From Cyprinodon diabolis (Eukaryota > Chordata > Actinopteri > Cyprinodontiformes > Cyprinodontidae), in contig CM060066.1 of the NCBI GenBank assembly GCA_030533445.1, positions 38,879,235 to 38,943,234 on the forward strand: 64,000 nt of DNA, read 5' to 3'. Below, in pieces: positions 36,517-50,900 of this stretch. The first letter of the stretch is position 1. Each line of letters starts with the position of its first letter. Position numbers and translations under genes: made by a program. The notes under the pieces are model-generated. The model was not told where the DNA came from, made no database searches, and was given only the letters and a program-made list of their open reading frames with translations.

Positions 36517-37379
36517 AAATGACCACTGACGAAAAAAAAAAAATTTTTCAATAACAAAAATGATTTAAAAAAAGGATATGAAAATAAAACTTTGCTCTGG
36601 ACTGTTAACCAAAGTCTTGCACACCATCTCATATGAGACCCTATGGATGAGATTAATTTCTGCTGATATCACTGGTACACCTTTTAACTGGTTTCAGTAT
36701 TTTTTACCCAGCACACCCGCAGCACCTTCAGATCAAAATCATTGGATGTTTCCAGGTCCTCTTGAGTCTTTTCTCAGTCCCTTGCTGATCGTCTTTAATC
36801 GCTGTCTTGATAATTTCTTTATTTTATAAAATATATATCATATCACCTTTGCTCAAAGCTCACCTTTGCCCTTCAATCTTCCTCCTCCTCCTTCCATGGG
36901 GAAATATCTGGCTTCTTTAAAAAAATAGCAACAAGAATGAAGTTCTCCTGTAAAGGTTTCATGCCATTTGTTTTGAAACTGAATATTCTACAATTTGCCA
37001 TTTCCTTTGGCACAGAAGTCCAATTAACAAGTTGGATAGCTTTTAATTTTTAACATCTCACATTGATTACACTGCACAGTCTCTTTATTTGTACAAATTG
37101 TTGTAGGGTAATATGAATTGTCCTCACTGATACATTTTGCTCTGTATCTGTAATATCATCTGTTGAAGTATATTCAAAAAAACAGGGGACCTTGTTAAAA
37201 CTTGCAACAAAAAGTAGCTTTACTGTCTTTCTCTGTACCAGTTCTGTAAAGTTTAATATGGTGTCTCGAAAAGAATTTATGTTATTTTATTAATGCAAAT
37301 AAATGATTTTAACAAAGATGTGTCACTTTATAAATAATGCTATAGTTTATGGGGATGAGGCAGCATCAGGCAATACGAT

Positions 37380-38090
37380 TATTTTAAAAAGGGATGTAGT
37401 GGCCAGCACCGATTATATAGAAAATATTTATTTTTATAAAGCATAAAAATAAAGCTCCCTGAGAAGGCATATGCCAGGGTGCTGGAAAGAAGAATCCGGC
37501 TGATAGTCGAACCTCAGCTTCAGGAGGAGCATTTTTGTTTTGTTCCCGGCTGTGGAACACTAGATCAGCTCCAGACCCTCTGCAGAGAGCTGGAGGGGTC
37601 ATGGGATGTTTCCCAGCTGGTCCTCGTGTGTTTTGTGGAGCTGAAGAAGGCATCTGACTGTGTACCCCATGGCGCCCTGTGGGGGGAATTAATCATGAAT
37701 CTTGGATCATGGCAGATAGAACAAGACCCCAGATACTAGAGGCTGAAATTAGCTTTCTCTCCAGGAGGTGGCTGGGCACTCCCTTAGAGATAGGGTTAGG
37801 ACCTTGACCATCAGGAATATCACACTGGGAGGAGTCCGCTGAAGTGGCTCAGACATCTTTTTCAGACTCCCCCCTGGACACCTCTCCCAGGAGGTGTTTC
37901 AGGCACATCCCACCAGGAGGAAGCCCAGGGGAAGACCCAGAACACGATGGAGGGACTATGTCTGTCGGTAGGGCTGGGCTTGAGCTTTATCCAGGGAGCT
38001 GGAGAAGGTAAATGGGGAGAGGGAAGTCTGGGAGTCCCTGGGACTGCCACCCCTGCGATCCGGTCCTGGATGTCAGGTTGTGTGGAGATT
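37380..38090 (+). mobile_element. Truncated non-LTR retrotransposon (RT fragment and ORF end)
   Basis: The reverse-transcriptase piece RVLERRIRLIVEPQLQEEHF, GCGTLDQLQTL and SDCVPHGALWGEL lies at 37470-37690. A later GRPRTRWRDYV segment (near 37930) is the typical end of such ORFs. Frameshifts and stops are present. Confidence 0.75.
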
Positions 38091-38485
38091 TCTAGAGGAC
38101 CCAAATGCAGAGACAGAAACTGAGGTGGTTTCTTGCAAATGTAATGCAGGATTTTTATACAACAGAAGCAAAGTCCAAACACAAAAAAAAAGAAAACCAA
38201 AAAACCAGGAGATGTCAGGGAAAACACACATGATGAGCCTGGAAACAACAAGGAACCAATAAACAGTGACTAAACAGGAGGTGTATAAAGGGGAGACTGA
38301 ACAAAGGCTAGGCTAATCAGCAGATTGGGAGCAGGTTTGGCCAGAGAAAACTAGAGGGGAGCTAGGGGAAAGGACACTGACACAAGAGGACAACAGAGGG
38401 TAAACAAGAAATACATAAGAACTAAAAAAACAATAAAAACTCAAAACAAAAACTTTAACAGAACCAAAACCCTGACATTGGTGTA
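38090..38485. repeat. Likely interspersed element next to the LINE fragment
   Basis: From 'gttgtgtggagatttctaga' to 'aaaccctgacattggtgtag' the sequence is A-rich and non-coding and has the style of a fish non-autonomous element. Boundaries are approximate. Confidence 0.3.
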
Positions 38486-40015
38486 GTGGGGAAAACTATT
38501 AACCCTAATTAAATGATGAGATCGATGGATTTCACTCAGCCGGCAATTTTTTTTATATCTTTGCAAAGAGAGAACAGTCATCGTGCAGGCCTTACTGGTC
38601 TGTATTCAGGCCTGTTTTGCCTGGGCAGCATGTGGTCCAACTTACTTATAACAATGGAAAGTAGTCAGAGTCAAAACAAATTACAAACACTTTGGTTAAG
38701 CAGTTACATGTTGTTAATAAACCTTGAGAAATAATCTGGCTTGTATTGGGAAGAAGCTATGTCTGGTCTACAAACACCCTCACCTTGGAGAATTGAATGG
38801 CCTTGCGGGTGAAACAGACTCAGGGGAAAACTTTTATAGTGAGTAAATAGCATATATGAAATAAGAGAAGTTTAATTTTCAGACCACAGTTCCAGCCTTT
38901 TGATTATAAAATGATATTATCCTTGTATAATCGGTAATAAAAAAGGAAAAAGAATGAATATATGTAAAAAAAAAAAAAAAAAAAGAATTCACTAAAATTG
39001 TGAATATATGTAAAGAAAACTAAAACCAACTAATATGCATATATAAAAAATGCACACCTGCCATCAAGTAAGTGGACAATGTTGAATGATTATAATAGAT
39101 GGAAAAATCATGGAAAAGATTATGAGAACTAAAATATGTTGCCAATAAATAGAACCCTGGAATCACATCCTAGTTGGCAAAACGTTTAACTTTTTTCCCC
39201 ATGATGATACTTTTCATGGTAAAAGTTCTATTTTTCTAGAGAATTTTATTTTTTAGCTCTTATCCATATCAGTTTCCCTTTTTGTTTCCCTTGAAAGAGA
39301 AAAGTTCAAGTTAGTCAAAAAATAGACTCCTTCATGTCTACAAAGTATAAGTCAAATGATTAACCTGAGCGTCTAAATGCAACAAACCTCATTAAAAGTA
39401 AAAAAAAAATAAAACTAAAAAAAAATCAGTCTCAATGCAAAATGAAAAAACCATAACACAAAGATGTTTCACACAGATGACCAGTTCAGCTCTTCAGAAT
39501 CAGGAACAGAGTTCATTGTCCAATCCAGAAATCTCTGTCAGTACTTACCATCAGCCATCAGGTGGTCATCTAACACTTGTACTGTCTTTTGTATTAAGAA
39601 ACTAATACCAAACACTCAGATACTAAAAAAATTTAATCTTTCATTAAAATACAACACAATACAACACATTTTTCCTTCCCATTCATGGTTGTATAATATG
39701 TTGTGCTGTATGCCATGATAGTGGTCCATGGCATACAGCCAGGTCTATAAAAAGTTGAATGAAAGGGTTTGATGCGGATGAACTTGCCTGGCCAGAACAG
39801 AGTATTCATTTTTACCCAACAAAACAGTTCTTACTCCAAAAGAGGAAGGAGACTTTGAACCAATGGCTTCATCTGGTATTAAATTCTGCCCTCACACATA
39901 TAATTCTGGAAGAACCCAACTAGAAAGTGTCAAAAGCCTTTACGCAAGGGTTTGAGCTGTAAAAACGGCCCGATGCTATGCTAAAGACTTTCTAACTAGA
40001 ATGTGGTGCCATTAA

Positions 40016-40340
40016 AGAGGGGCGACAGTGGCGTTGGATGTAGGAGTTTGCCCTGAAATCGAAGGGTTGATGGTTCAAGCCCCGACTCCGACTTTCAGTG
40101 TCGTTGTGTCCTTGGGCAAGACACTTCACCTGCATTGTCTACTGATGGTGGTCAGAGGGCCTGGTGACGCCAGTGTACGGCAGCCTCGCTTCTGTCAGTG
40201 AGCCCCAGGGCAGCTGTGGCTACAGTGTGGCTTGCCACTATCAGTGTGTGAATGAATGGGTGACTGAATGGAGTGTAAAGCGCCTTGGTCAAGTCTCCTA
40301 ACTTGAATAAAGGCGCTATGTAAGTACATGCCATTTACCA
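40016..40340 (+). repeat. tRNA-derived SINE, near full length
   Basis: Head 'ggggcgacagtggcgttgga' with a B-box-like 'ggttcaagccccgac', body 'gtccttgggcaagacacttc' and 'cccagggcagctgtggctac', and tail 'gtgtgtgaatgaatgggtga' then 'aaggcgctatgtaagtacat'. This is one of the commonest fish SINE types. A minus-strand short frame in it is spurious. Confidence 0.85.
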
Positions 40341-40971
40341 TTTAAAGGTTCTGTCCAGAAACAGGTGAACCGAATCTGATCACATTTATTTATCTGATGA
40401 TAGGATTTATTAGATGTAAAAAGAGAATGATCCTTAAAAGAAAACATGGATCTGATCCTACCCAAACATTTCCAAAGGAAATCAAGTCAAAATTTCCTTG
40501 TTTTTTTTTTTTGTCTTTCAAATAAAAGTCATTTTATATGTGTTAACAGGAGCTTCAGATATAATTGGTTGTGACCCAGCTTATGGTCAGTCAGAGGTTG
40601 GTGCTCTGTTAAAAATATACAGTTTCTGAACGAAACATAGTCCATGAACAAAACATTTAGCATTTAAAACAAATAGTCCTACATTTATAACCGACACCTT
40701 GACTGAAAGAAAGAACTGAACTCCGATTATTAAATCTTTATTATTCTGATTAGTTGGTTTTCAACCTTTTTAATATTCCTTTCCTCACAAATTTAGTTTT
40801 ATTTCCTTAATGATTTTATTATTCATATAATTTTGTTATTTCAATATTTAATTTCTTTCATTTTAACTATTAATGTTGCTTCTTCACTGCAATATATAGT
40901 ACTTTTATTTATTGGTTTTCTCATGTGAATCTCTTTGAATTCTATATAAATGCATCTGCCTTGCCTTCCAG

Positions 40972-41140
40972 GTATAGAATGGGTGGACATCAAGCATCGT
41001 ACCATGGTGGGAGTTCTGATGACTTTGGACTGAAGTTTTTCAACTGCTCTGATACCAGCTGTGGCCTATTTCATGAATGACTGGAGATACTTGACTTGCA
41101 CTGTGACCTCCCCACGGTTGTTAGCTGTAGTGTGTTGGTG
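40972..41140 (+). pseudogene. Orphan slc22a7-like exon 4 with in-frame stop
   Basis: A 169-base segment bounded by AG and GTAAGG, the same length and phase as exon 4 of both intact copies. It reads IEWVDIKHRTMVGVLMTLD, stop, SFSTALIPAVAYFMNDWRYL, then TCTVTSPRL. The stop (TGA at 41031-41033) sits where both intact copies have TGG (Trp). With the exon-5 remnant at 41295 it marks a degraded third copy of the transporter gene. Exons 1-3 and 6-9 were not recognised. Confidence 0.88.
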
Positions 41141-41294
41141 GTAAGGATGTAGGCTAATGGTGAGATTAAAACTGTAAACAGGAATGTAGCATTAAGGCTG
41201 GTTAGTGGTAAAAACAAACAAACAAACAAAAACTTTTAGCTATATGAATAATTTGAAAGTTTGTCATGTTCAGTCAACCCTTCATCCTGTTCAG

Positions 41295-41345
41295 GTGGGT
41301 TCCTGAGTCAGATGGCTGATGAGTAATGGAAGAGTGATTGATGCT
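41295..41345 (+). pseudogene. Decayed slc22a7-like exon 5 remnant
   Basis: After an intact acceptor (cctgttcag) the frame reads W-V-P-E-S-D-G-stop, matching the start of exon 5 (WLPESARW / WLPDSARW). Base-level similarity to copy 2 continues a little further with gaps ('gatggctgatgagtaatgga' against 'ggtggctcattgccaatgga'). The spacing from the exon-4 remnant (154 bp) is similar to that in copy 1 (93 bp). Confidence 0.7.
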
Positions 41346-43039
41346 CATTATTTCCTCATTAAATCTTAATAAATTTATTGACGTAGTTTCACAGAAAAGA
41401 TTTGAGCAAAACTTACTTAATATGGAACCCCTCAAAACAGAGCCTTAAGGAAAATGGCTTATATGCCACTTGTACAACAGCAGTACAGTGAGGAAAAATG
41501 TATAAAAAAGGACAAATATCCAGCCATTACAGATCTCAAAATGGCAAAAGGACTGTTATAGAAGATGACAGCTACACTGATTTTGGCGACACCGCTTGCA
41601 GTTGGAGGTGTCACATTGACACTGTTCGGTAGAGATAGACTCCTCAGGCAGTGGTGTTTCATTCATGTACCTGGACTGACTGCATTAAGCTTGAAAACTG
41701 CATCCAAGACTACCTCTGAATGTACTTTCTGGAAAACTATCCCCAGTGTATCTTGAATGTGTTTACACCTGTTAAGATCTGTCCATGCATAATTGGACGA
41801 CACAGGACTCGTTTTAACAACTGGGACTTTGTTTCACCCAAAGCACAGTTGTTAATGTAAAAAAAAAATGCTTTGATTGGTAGAACAATCCAGACATTTT
41901 AGATCAACCAAAAATGGGGTAAGTACAAAATACAGTTGAGCGAGCTGCGCATATGGAAGAGGCCTTGATTTTTTTTTTTTTAAAGCAACCTATTGCTAAA
42001 CTAGATTGCACTGCTTCATGGAGGATTGGTTTACAAAATTACAGGTATTATACCAAAAAACCACATTATTTTTCCAGGAATACGTAACGACAGGTAATAT
42101 TCAACATTTCGTCCATGAATCTAGTGATACATTGTACAGGTATGACTCATCAAGATCCAGTAGAAATCTTAAAGAAGAATAATCGAGAGTTCAAATTAAA
42201 AAAGAGCTGTGCATAAGAAAATTTTTGCTTTGTTTTTCTATGTAGAACTTTCATGCTGGTGTAAAAAGGACTTTGTTTATAACTTAATTCATTTAACAAA
42301 AGCAGCAAAAATGCATATATCATTAAAGGATTAAATTAACGGTTGAATGCTATTTGTTTTTTTCCTGATTTCTGTTTCTAATAATGCTTTGCCATACAAC
42401 GTGAGTATTAGGTTGAAAAAGTCCAACCGATTTATGCCCTCACAAACATTTTTTATTAAACATTACAGACTTATAAATCTTTGCCCATTTTCACTTTTGC
42501 CTATAATCTGTGATTATTGAGACATCAATCAGAAATGATAATTTAAAGAATTATAAAACCTAAGTGCAGATCAGTAGTAGTATTACCTTGTTCTTCTCAA
42601 TGTAAATTTGATCTGTTAATAGTAAAGAGTAAAAGCAGGTTTCTTTTTAAGGCTTTCCTTAATTACCAGTAAACAATATGATGTCAGACTGAGCATGAAG
42701 ATAAGCATGAGGAAGAGAGTTCCAATTGCAATCTCTCAGTAGGCTTTAAAGTGACATTTGAACCACCAAATGTATTATTGTCGTTATTGCTTAAAAAAAA
42801 TACACATAAAGATGAATATAAATAAATAGAGAGCAAATCTCTCAGCATCTTAACAGCAGCTGTTGGAAACAGAGCCACGAGAAAAATGCTGATTATTTTT
42901 TAATCCTAAAGATATTATAAATTTCAAAAACTTAATTACACAAAAGATAATTGGTAAACCTTTTAGCAGCTGACAGGTTTAACTATGACACGAGTACGAT
43001 GTGAGCTCACTCAATAATTTGTTTTGTGATAAAATTTAA

Positions 43040-43300
43040 TACATTCATAGGCCACTTTATTAGGAACACTTGAGAGACTCTCAGAATGCAGTGCAGGCTA
43101 TACCTGTTTAAATAGTACCACATGGTAGTTATGCCATGCTTTTATTAATTTACACACGAGAAAGACTACTGCAGTTTGCATCAAGCATCAGAATAGTGAA
43201 AAAAATGGCTATTATGGAACTTTTAAGAGGGCATGTGTGTTGGTACCCGAAAGGCTACTTACTCTAAGTAGTGCAGGAACTGTCGCTACGCTGCAATTAT
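43040..43300. repeat. Degraded interspersed repeat
   Basis: Begins with the common fish repeat phrase 'ggccactttattaggaacac'. It has no coding content and the ends are not resolved. Confidence 0.45.
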
Positions 43301-43438
43301 TGCACAAAACCTTAAAAAAAAATTAAAAAGTATAACATAAATAACTAAAATGAAAATAAAAACTAAAACTGTCTGTAATTAAACAAAAAATAACAAGCTA
43401 AGATCAACATCTCACATGCCAAGACAAAGAGATACGTT

Positions 43439-43706
43439 TTTAGGAGTGATTACATGTAAAACCAGACAGAGAGGTAGATTCTTTAATACACACTGGGAGG
43501 TTCCACAGTTTCGGCACTGCCACATAAAAAGCATTAGCCTCTTCCCCATCTTTTTGGCTTAGTGGAATATAAATTTGGTTATCATCAGCATAACATTGGA
43601 GATACATACCAAGCTTCATCACTAAGCCAAAAAGGAAGTAGATAAAGAGCAAAAAGAGGAGGGTCAAAAACTGAGTCCTGTGGCACCTCACATAATAAGA
43701 GAGCAA
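43439..43706 (-). mobile_element. LINE ORF remnant with reverse-transcriptase YADD motif
   Basis: The minus-strand frame contains YLQCYADDNQIYIPLSQ, the reverse-transcriptase catalytic box. A deletion then fuses it to the protein's C-terminal region (YVAVPKLWNLPV then STSLSGF). The frame is short and relic-like. Confidence 0.75.
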
Positions 43707-44029
43707 AGGATGGCGTAAATCACCAAGTGAGACACAGAAGCTTTGGTTTTCTGAATATGATCTAAGTCAATCCATTAGTGCATCCCTGATGCCAACCCAC
43801 TATGCCAAATCAGTGATTAAAACCATGTGTGCAACTGTTTCAAAAGCAGCAGAAAAGTCCCTGAGAACAAGAATCCCACCTAATGAAGGACAATGGCGTG
43901 GACCAAACCAGGCACCTCCTCTGTTAGTTAAAGGCATGTTACAAGGTCTAAGGTTGACAAATGCTCTACAAACAGATTGGAAAATGTTGTAGTCCACGTA
44001 AGAGATCATCATCGATCCATCCCATTTTT

Positions 44030-44290
44030 CATAAACAATTCAGGGTACTAGGGATGGTGGTGTGGTATAGGTTAGGGATGGAAAATTCTAGTTTCTGTGG
44101 GCTGCAACTTTTAGATTTGCCTGTGGTCCAATACATCGGAAAGGAATGGCTGAATCACCTCCTCTGTATGCAGGCAGTTTCTTCAGAGTCCCCTTAATCA
44201 TTTAATTACCTGATTCAGGTGTGTTTGACTGAAGAAACATCTTAAAGTTGCTGGATACCAGTCTTGACTGGAATTACCCACCTCTAGCAT
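44030..44290. repeat. Interspersed repeat upstream of slc22a7-like copy 2
   Basis: Contains 'ctgattcaggtgtgtttgac' and 'gaaacatcttaaagttgctg', a phrase set typical of a dispersed fish repeat. Non-coding. Confidence 0.4.
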
Positions 44291-44969
44291 AGGTAAATGT
44301 TTAACACAGTATGGGTCTCAGTGGACCAAATTACATTTGTTTTAATGCCATAGCCTATATGATTTATGCTAAAGAACATGCCTATTGACATCATACCAAT
44401 TTTCTGAGAAGTATATTTCCTACTTCTCTTTGTTTTCTTGAACACGAAGAGTTAACAGTCACCAGTTTTACAGTGAACCTCTTGGATAGGGTGGAACATG
44501 AGATTTACATCATGCATTTGGAGCCAACAAATCATCAACAGCTGTCTAACAGTCACAGAATTATTGTCCAAAATCTTTGTAGAAGATTTCTAACACCTTG
44601 TTGAATCTATGCAACAAAACATTGGAGCAGTTCCAAGAAACAAAAGAGGGTCCAAAGTGCCACTAGGCATATGTAGCTGATAAAGTGTTCAGTGAGCATT
44701 AACTGTCAATATGCCAGAATGTTCAGCTTTGGACTTACCCGCTTTTGTGTCCTCTGGTGGTTTTAAAAGATAAAACATTCACTCACTTCACCTGTAATCT
44801 CACAGCCCGTGATGTCGTCAGATGCCAAAGGTTGCCCTGTTTCGGCAGTAATTCAAAGCAATACATTTAAAACAGTGGGGGACTCTCCAGTATACAGCTA
44901 GAGGAGTTGATCTGTTAATTTCTTTTCGATCTTGCAAGAAGACCTGCTGCATCACAGAACGAAGCAATA

Positions 44970-47900
44970 ATGAAGTTTGAGAATGTTCTTGCTGATATTG
45001 ATGGATTTGGAAAATTCCAGATAATGATCATTGTGATCAACTTTGTTGGTCGCGTCACTCTTCCCTGCCACTTCGTGCTGAATAATTTTGCGGCTGCAAC
45101 ACCAGCTCACTACTGTTATGTCAGCTTTCAGGGGGATTTTGACAATTTGTCACAGGCAGAGAAAATGACTGTAAGTATCCCAATGGAGAAAGATGGGAAG
45201 CCGAGCTCCTGTCGGATGTTTGCGGAGCCTCAGTATCATCTGCTGCTTAACTCCTCTGACAGTAGTGATGCACCCACTGTGCCATGCCAGAATGGATGGG
45301 TGTATGACAACACAACATTTAAATCAACTATAACATCTGAGGTAATCCTACTGACTTATTTCCCTCTCTGTGTTAAAAAAGCTTTGTCATTGGTGTAAAC
45401 AAAAGTATTAATTTTGGGGGGACTTTTGCTTTTCCACACTTGTTACATAAAGTGGGACCTCGTTTGTGACCAACGAGGGAAAAATAGAGCAACAGCTACA
45501 ATCTTTTTTGTCGGCGTAATGTTTGGAGCAATAACCTTTGGAAGTCTGAGTGACAGGTATTAAAGCCCTGTAATACAATATTTAAACTAAAGAATGTTTG
45601 TCTTTTATATTCAGCTGTATGCAGTTAAATTGTGTCTGTGACTCTCCACAGGTTTGGCCGTAAGATCATGCTACTGGTGTCGTATGTGTCTGGCATGTTG
45701 TTTGCTGTAGCAAGCGCTTTTTCTACAACATACATAATGTTTGCAGTGCTGAGGTTCTTCACTGGGTTCGGCATCACTGGCATTGTCATCATTTCAGCTG
45801 CTCTTAGTAATTCATTTCTTGCTTCTCAACAGCCTTGATTATAAACCTAGCCTAAAAAGATCAAGAAAGACTTATTTGAAATAGTCAATTATTGAAGAGC
45901 TGGTATGATTGTTTTTATCAAGTGTTCATTTGCAGGTGTGGAGTGGGTAGACATTGAGCACAGAAAACTGGTGGGAGTGATTGATAGTTTATCCTGGACA
46001 TTTGGGAGCACGCTATTTGCAGCCATTGGCTACTTTGTGACTGACTGGCGTTGGCTGACTCTCAGTGTTACATCACCTTTAATCCTGGCCATCATCACTT
46101 GGAGGTAGGAATCTGGAATTTTCCATAAACTGATGATATTCTGCCCTTTTTTGGGTGGGGGTGGGTGGGGTGGGGGTCAAAGAACAAGCTTAGCCAGTAA
46201 TGGTTTTATTTTAACTGTGATGTAAAACTAATGCAATCTTTTTTCCCAACTAGGCTATAGTATGCCTTGGTTTTCTGTTGATGACTTATATCTTTTTCAC
46301 TGCATACTAATAATATTGTGACTACAATGAACAGATACATCTCAACTAGATGCAATGTCAATCGAAACAAATAAATTAGTAATACAGACTTTAGTTTCAT
46401 GTCACTTGGACTATTGCTCTATTCTGTGGTCCAATTAGCTCAGCAGACTCCAGATAGTTAAGAATTGGGGAGCAAGACTGGCCCTGGGATGTACAATTCA
46501 GATCAGCGTTGCTGTCTTGCATTCAAGACTTTCATTAATGAAAGGCAAAAATAGTTTGGCTTGTTGTTGTTTGGTCTCTCAGAATAAAATCTGGACTTCA
46601 ACAAACTCTTTGGCCTGTTCTCTAAAGTAGAGCCTACTTCCAGCAGACACAGAGCTAATACAAGACAAGCTGTTACTCTGACATTTACTGTGCCACTTCC
46701 TTGAATTAATGCATTAGAAAACACATTTATATACCGAGCCATCTCTCTACGGATTATGTTCCCACAGCATATAAGATTAATACAAAATAATTTTTTCTTT
46801 TAAATGAAATCGTAGGAATTCTATATTTACCGATGAAATTCTGTCTAACTAGGGACGACAGCTTAAGCTAAAAGCTATTCTTCCTGGGGTCCTCCAATAT
46901 TCCATGTGGCGATACAATCTACACACTTTACCCATTTACATAAAATTTGATACATATTTCACCATTTAGCCATTGATCACTAAAATAATAATACTAAAAT
47001 AAATGAATAAGCATAATTAAAATATTGCTTCTCCAAACTGATCTGTCTTTCGTAATACAGTAAACCCTCGTTTATCGCGGGGGTTACGTTCCTAAGAGAA
47101 CCCGCGATAGGTGAAATCCGTGAAGTAGAAGCCTTTATTTTTTTAAAGTTATTATACAATGAAATATTCCATATAACATTGAAATCATGAACAAAAACTT
47201 TTTACAGGCCCAAGCATTTGTTAAACAAATAAAAGTAGGTTACGGTATAGACGTTGTTGTTGTCTGTTTTTTTTTTTTTTTTACAAATAACTACTGTGCT
47301 GTACTGTAAACTAATATAGTTATCAATAAATAAGTTATAATTTTAATCATCAATACGAACTGAAGAATTAATATTGCGGCGATCAGCACCGCCTGGCCGT
47401 GATGGATTGGAACGGGAGAAAATGAAAAATTATTATGAAAAAAAATACAAAGTACAGTAGGACAAATAGTGACTGACGTGTACAGTACAGTATTTCACTG
47501 CTGCATCTTGACTCTGCTCTGTGGCGTTTTTTTCTTCTAAAGCCTACGGTGCAGGTGTGTTTTTTGGAAAGAAGAACATAGTCATCGGTAGTTGTTGTCG
47601 TTCTTTTTTCTTCTGGGCCAAAAGATCCTTATAAACCGACATGCCACTATTGATTATGTTCGACAATAAAGTTTAACAATGCATGATGCAAATTCGTGAA
47701 GCAGCGAGACTGTGAAAAGTGAACCGCGTTATAGCGAGGGTTCACTGTAATGCTGTTTCTATTATTATTGTAATGTTTTTAGTTGAAAATGGACCCCAGG
47801 AAGAGTAGTCTTTACTCTTGTTGAAACTAATGCCAATCCTTAAATAAACAAATAAACTATCTCTGTGCCCTGTGACAAAGTGGTGACCAGTCCAGAGTGT

Positions 47901-50900
47901 AACCCGCCTCTTACCCATAGACTGACAGAAATAGGCACTGGACCGACCGCAACCCTGACAGAATAAGTTGGAGAAGATGGATGTAAGGCCTATCTGTCCG
48001 TTTTATTCTCCAGTCTCTTGTTTCCAGGCACGCCGCGTGTGCATGCATGTCCATGTAAACAGCTACCACTCAGAGCTTAGCTTCTCCCTGCCTGTAAAAT
48101 ACTACCAGAGAAGAGTAACATAGGAGTAAAAAAGAGGAGAGTATACAGTGGATCAAAAAACTTTAGCTAAAGACGATTATTTGCCAAAACAGCGTTATAA
48201 AGAAATTAGTTTCTTGTTGTTGGAGCTGGGGTGGGGGGTAGAGAAAGGCATCACATCTTGTTTTGGTCTACAGAGGGTGCTCAACAGCCCACCTAGTGGA
48301 GACATTTGGCTTATTGTTCCTTTAACATAGAGTAACAATGTCACCATCTTGAGGAGTTTCTGCATTCTACTTTGACTAAGTATATATATTAAAAACCAGT
48401 TCTGTTAACATCAGATGGCTTCCAGACTCAGCAAGGTGGCTCATTGCCAATGGAAAACTGGAACAGGCTCAGATGTACCTGAAGAAGTGTGCAAAGATGA
48501 ATAAAAGAGAAGATTTTATTCAAACACTCAAAGCAGAGGTTTCTACTCACTCAACTGAAATTTAGTCTTGAGTTAAACCATTGGTTTTTAATGACCGGGT
48601 TTTAAGATTGACTGATTTTTGGATTCTTTTCAGACATTATCAACTATTGTGGCAGGAGAGGCAAAAGTATGGAATTATACTTACCTTGACTTGATTCGGA
48701 CCACAAAGATGAGAAAACTAGCCATGAAGACTGGTTTATTATGGTTTGTACAACCTTTGATATTGTCCTCTATTATTAATGCGTGATAAATTCCTAAAAT
48801 GAAAAACACATTTAAATGAAAACTTTGTAAACATATGTGCCCACAGGTTTTTTGTGGCAACAACATTTTACGGCATAAGCTTCAACATTGCAGGTTTTGG
48901 CCTAAATATCTATCTTACTCAGTTCACCTATGCTATAATTGAGTTGCCAGCCAAACTCTCCGTCTATTATCTTCTGGATAAGATCGGCCGGCGAAAAACT
49001 GAGGTGGGAGCTCTGCTGTTGGCTGCTCTCTGTCTAGGAATCAACATTGTGATACCAAAAGGTAGACATGCCAACTGCTTCAGAAAAAAAAATACACAGA
49101 AAATAAATCAATGTCCACAATATTAACTTAAAAAAAGTTAATGAACCCCTTTTTTTGTTTTACAGATTTGCCAGTGGCCCGAACAGTTGTTGCTGTTTTT
49201 GGGAAGGGCTTTTCCTCTGCCTCCTTTGGAACGGTTGTGCTGTACAGTTCTGAGCTGTATCCAACTGTAGTGAGGTAATGAAATGACAACCAGTTTATCG
49301 CATCACACAATTGTGCAGCTCCCATGAGTTTCAATGGCATGAGACGATAAACCATTTAAAACAAGGAAGGGCTCAAGCAATATTGTAATAAACATATGAT
49401 CTCGAGCTAAGCCTAAGAGCCATTGACCTTATCTGACTTAGACTTAGACAGATTAATTTTGTCATTTTGTATACACAAGTGTAAACAAAACAATATTTCG
49501 TTTCGAACAGCTCTCTAGACAGTTTAATTTTTTAAGTGCAGCCTTGATAAGGTAAGCAGCAGTTGTTGTTAAGCTGCAACTACTGCCTCTAGCTCCTGAA
49601 GCACACTGGAAATTAACCATTTTGTTTTCCAACGAGCGGACGTTGGAGAGCAGGATTGATGGAGGTGGTGATCAGTGGGGATCTCTCTTTAGCTTCGCAG
49701 TTAGGCCCCCTCTGCGGCCTCGCTTTCCCCGTCTCTCGCATCTCTACCGCTGGTATCTTGTTGAGATCCAACCGTAGCACTGCGCAGCTTTTTAAACGGT
49801 TAAAAATGTCAGTATTTAAAATATTTTTTGACCGTAGCTCCAGCAGGCGTTGGCGATCATAGATGCGGGGTTGATGTCTAGTTTTCATAATTTTAAGTGG
49901 CATATTTTGTGAAATTGTCGAGAAGAGCTGCTCTTGGCCGCTGCCTTGGAGCGCCGCCATGGTATCCCATGACATGTTGAAACTTTAAACTATTCTTACT
50001 CTCCACATCAAGATTTAAGGAAATGACAAATGTCACAGGGATCTCTAGATTATAGCTAATAATCTCATAGTAAACTATGCAGATGCTCAGTTTGCACTCA
50101 TGAAGATTAATTTACCTTATGTCGAGTGTGCGAGGGTACTGATACTGCAGTTGGCTGGGGCTTCGGGAAGCTCTGGTTATTTCAGGAAATCGTTAGCCTC
50201 ATAGGACAGCTCCCTAAGCCATATTTAACAGTTGTTGGAAAACAAAAAATGTTAGCAGGCTCATGAGTATTTTTATTGATATTGGAACAGTAAGTTCAGC
50301 CAGATGCGTTTGCAATACAGCAATTGTATGACAAATAAAAATGACTTGGCAGTTTTGTCATTCAAAAGAAACAACCGTGTTTTTTTTCTTCCATGTCATT
50401 TCTTTGAGTCATATTCTGCCCCCGAAACGGAAGTAACTGAAGAGCCGCTGAATGTTTTATCATAGTAAACTATGTTATATATAAGGTTGAATGCAAAACC
50501 CCAAAAAACAATGAACACAAATATAAACCTAATGGTGTGCACTTAAAAAATATTTTGGAAAAATGAAAATTGAAATATATTAAACAATTCTCCGAATTGA
50601 ATCAAAATATTCTAGCCTACTTTTTTGTTGTTTGTGCTGATTTGGTTTTTAAGATTTAATAGTTTTTAATTAAGGCAGATGAAATCGCCATCCCAGCAGA
50701 CATTAGAGCTGTGCTCATTTCCTGATATAAAGTTATTGCATAACATCACACGTCATTCTTGCTGGTATTGAATATAACAGTGAGCATGTTTACCTTATTT
50801 AGTGGCTGGAATTATTGTTTAATATTTAGTAAATCACCAGCCTCCTAGACCCTTTGGTTTGGACCTGCCATTCGTTACCCCTGGCAACCCCATTGCATTT

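Noticed and set aside
41565..41756. 63-codon frame (MTATLILATPLAVGG...) that could be an exon-9 relic of the third transporter copy
   Set aside because: Base-by-base comparison with exon 9 of both intact copies shows only weak, patchy similarity and no acceptor in the right place.
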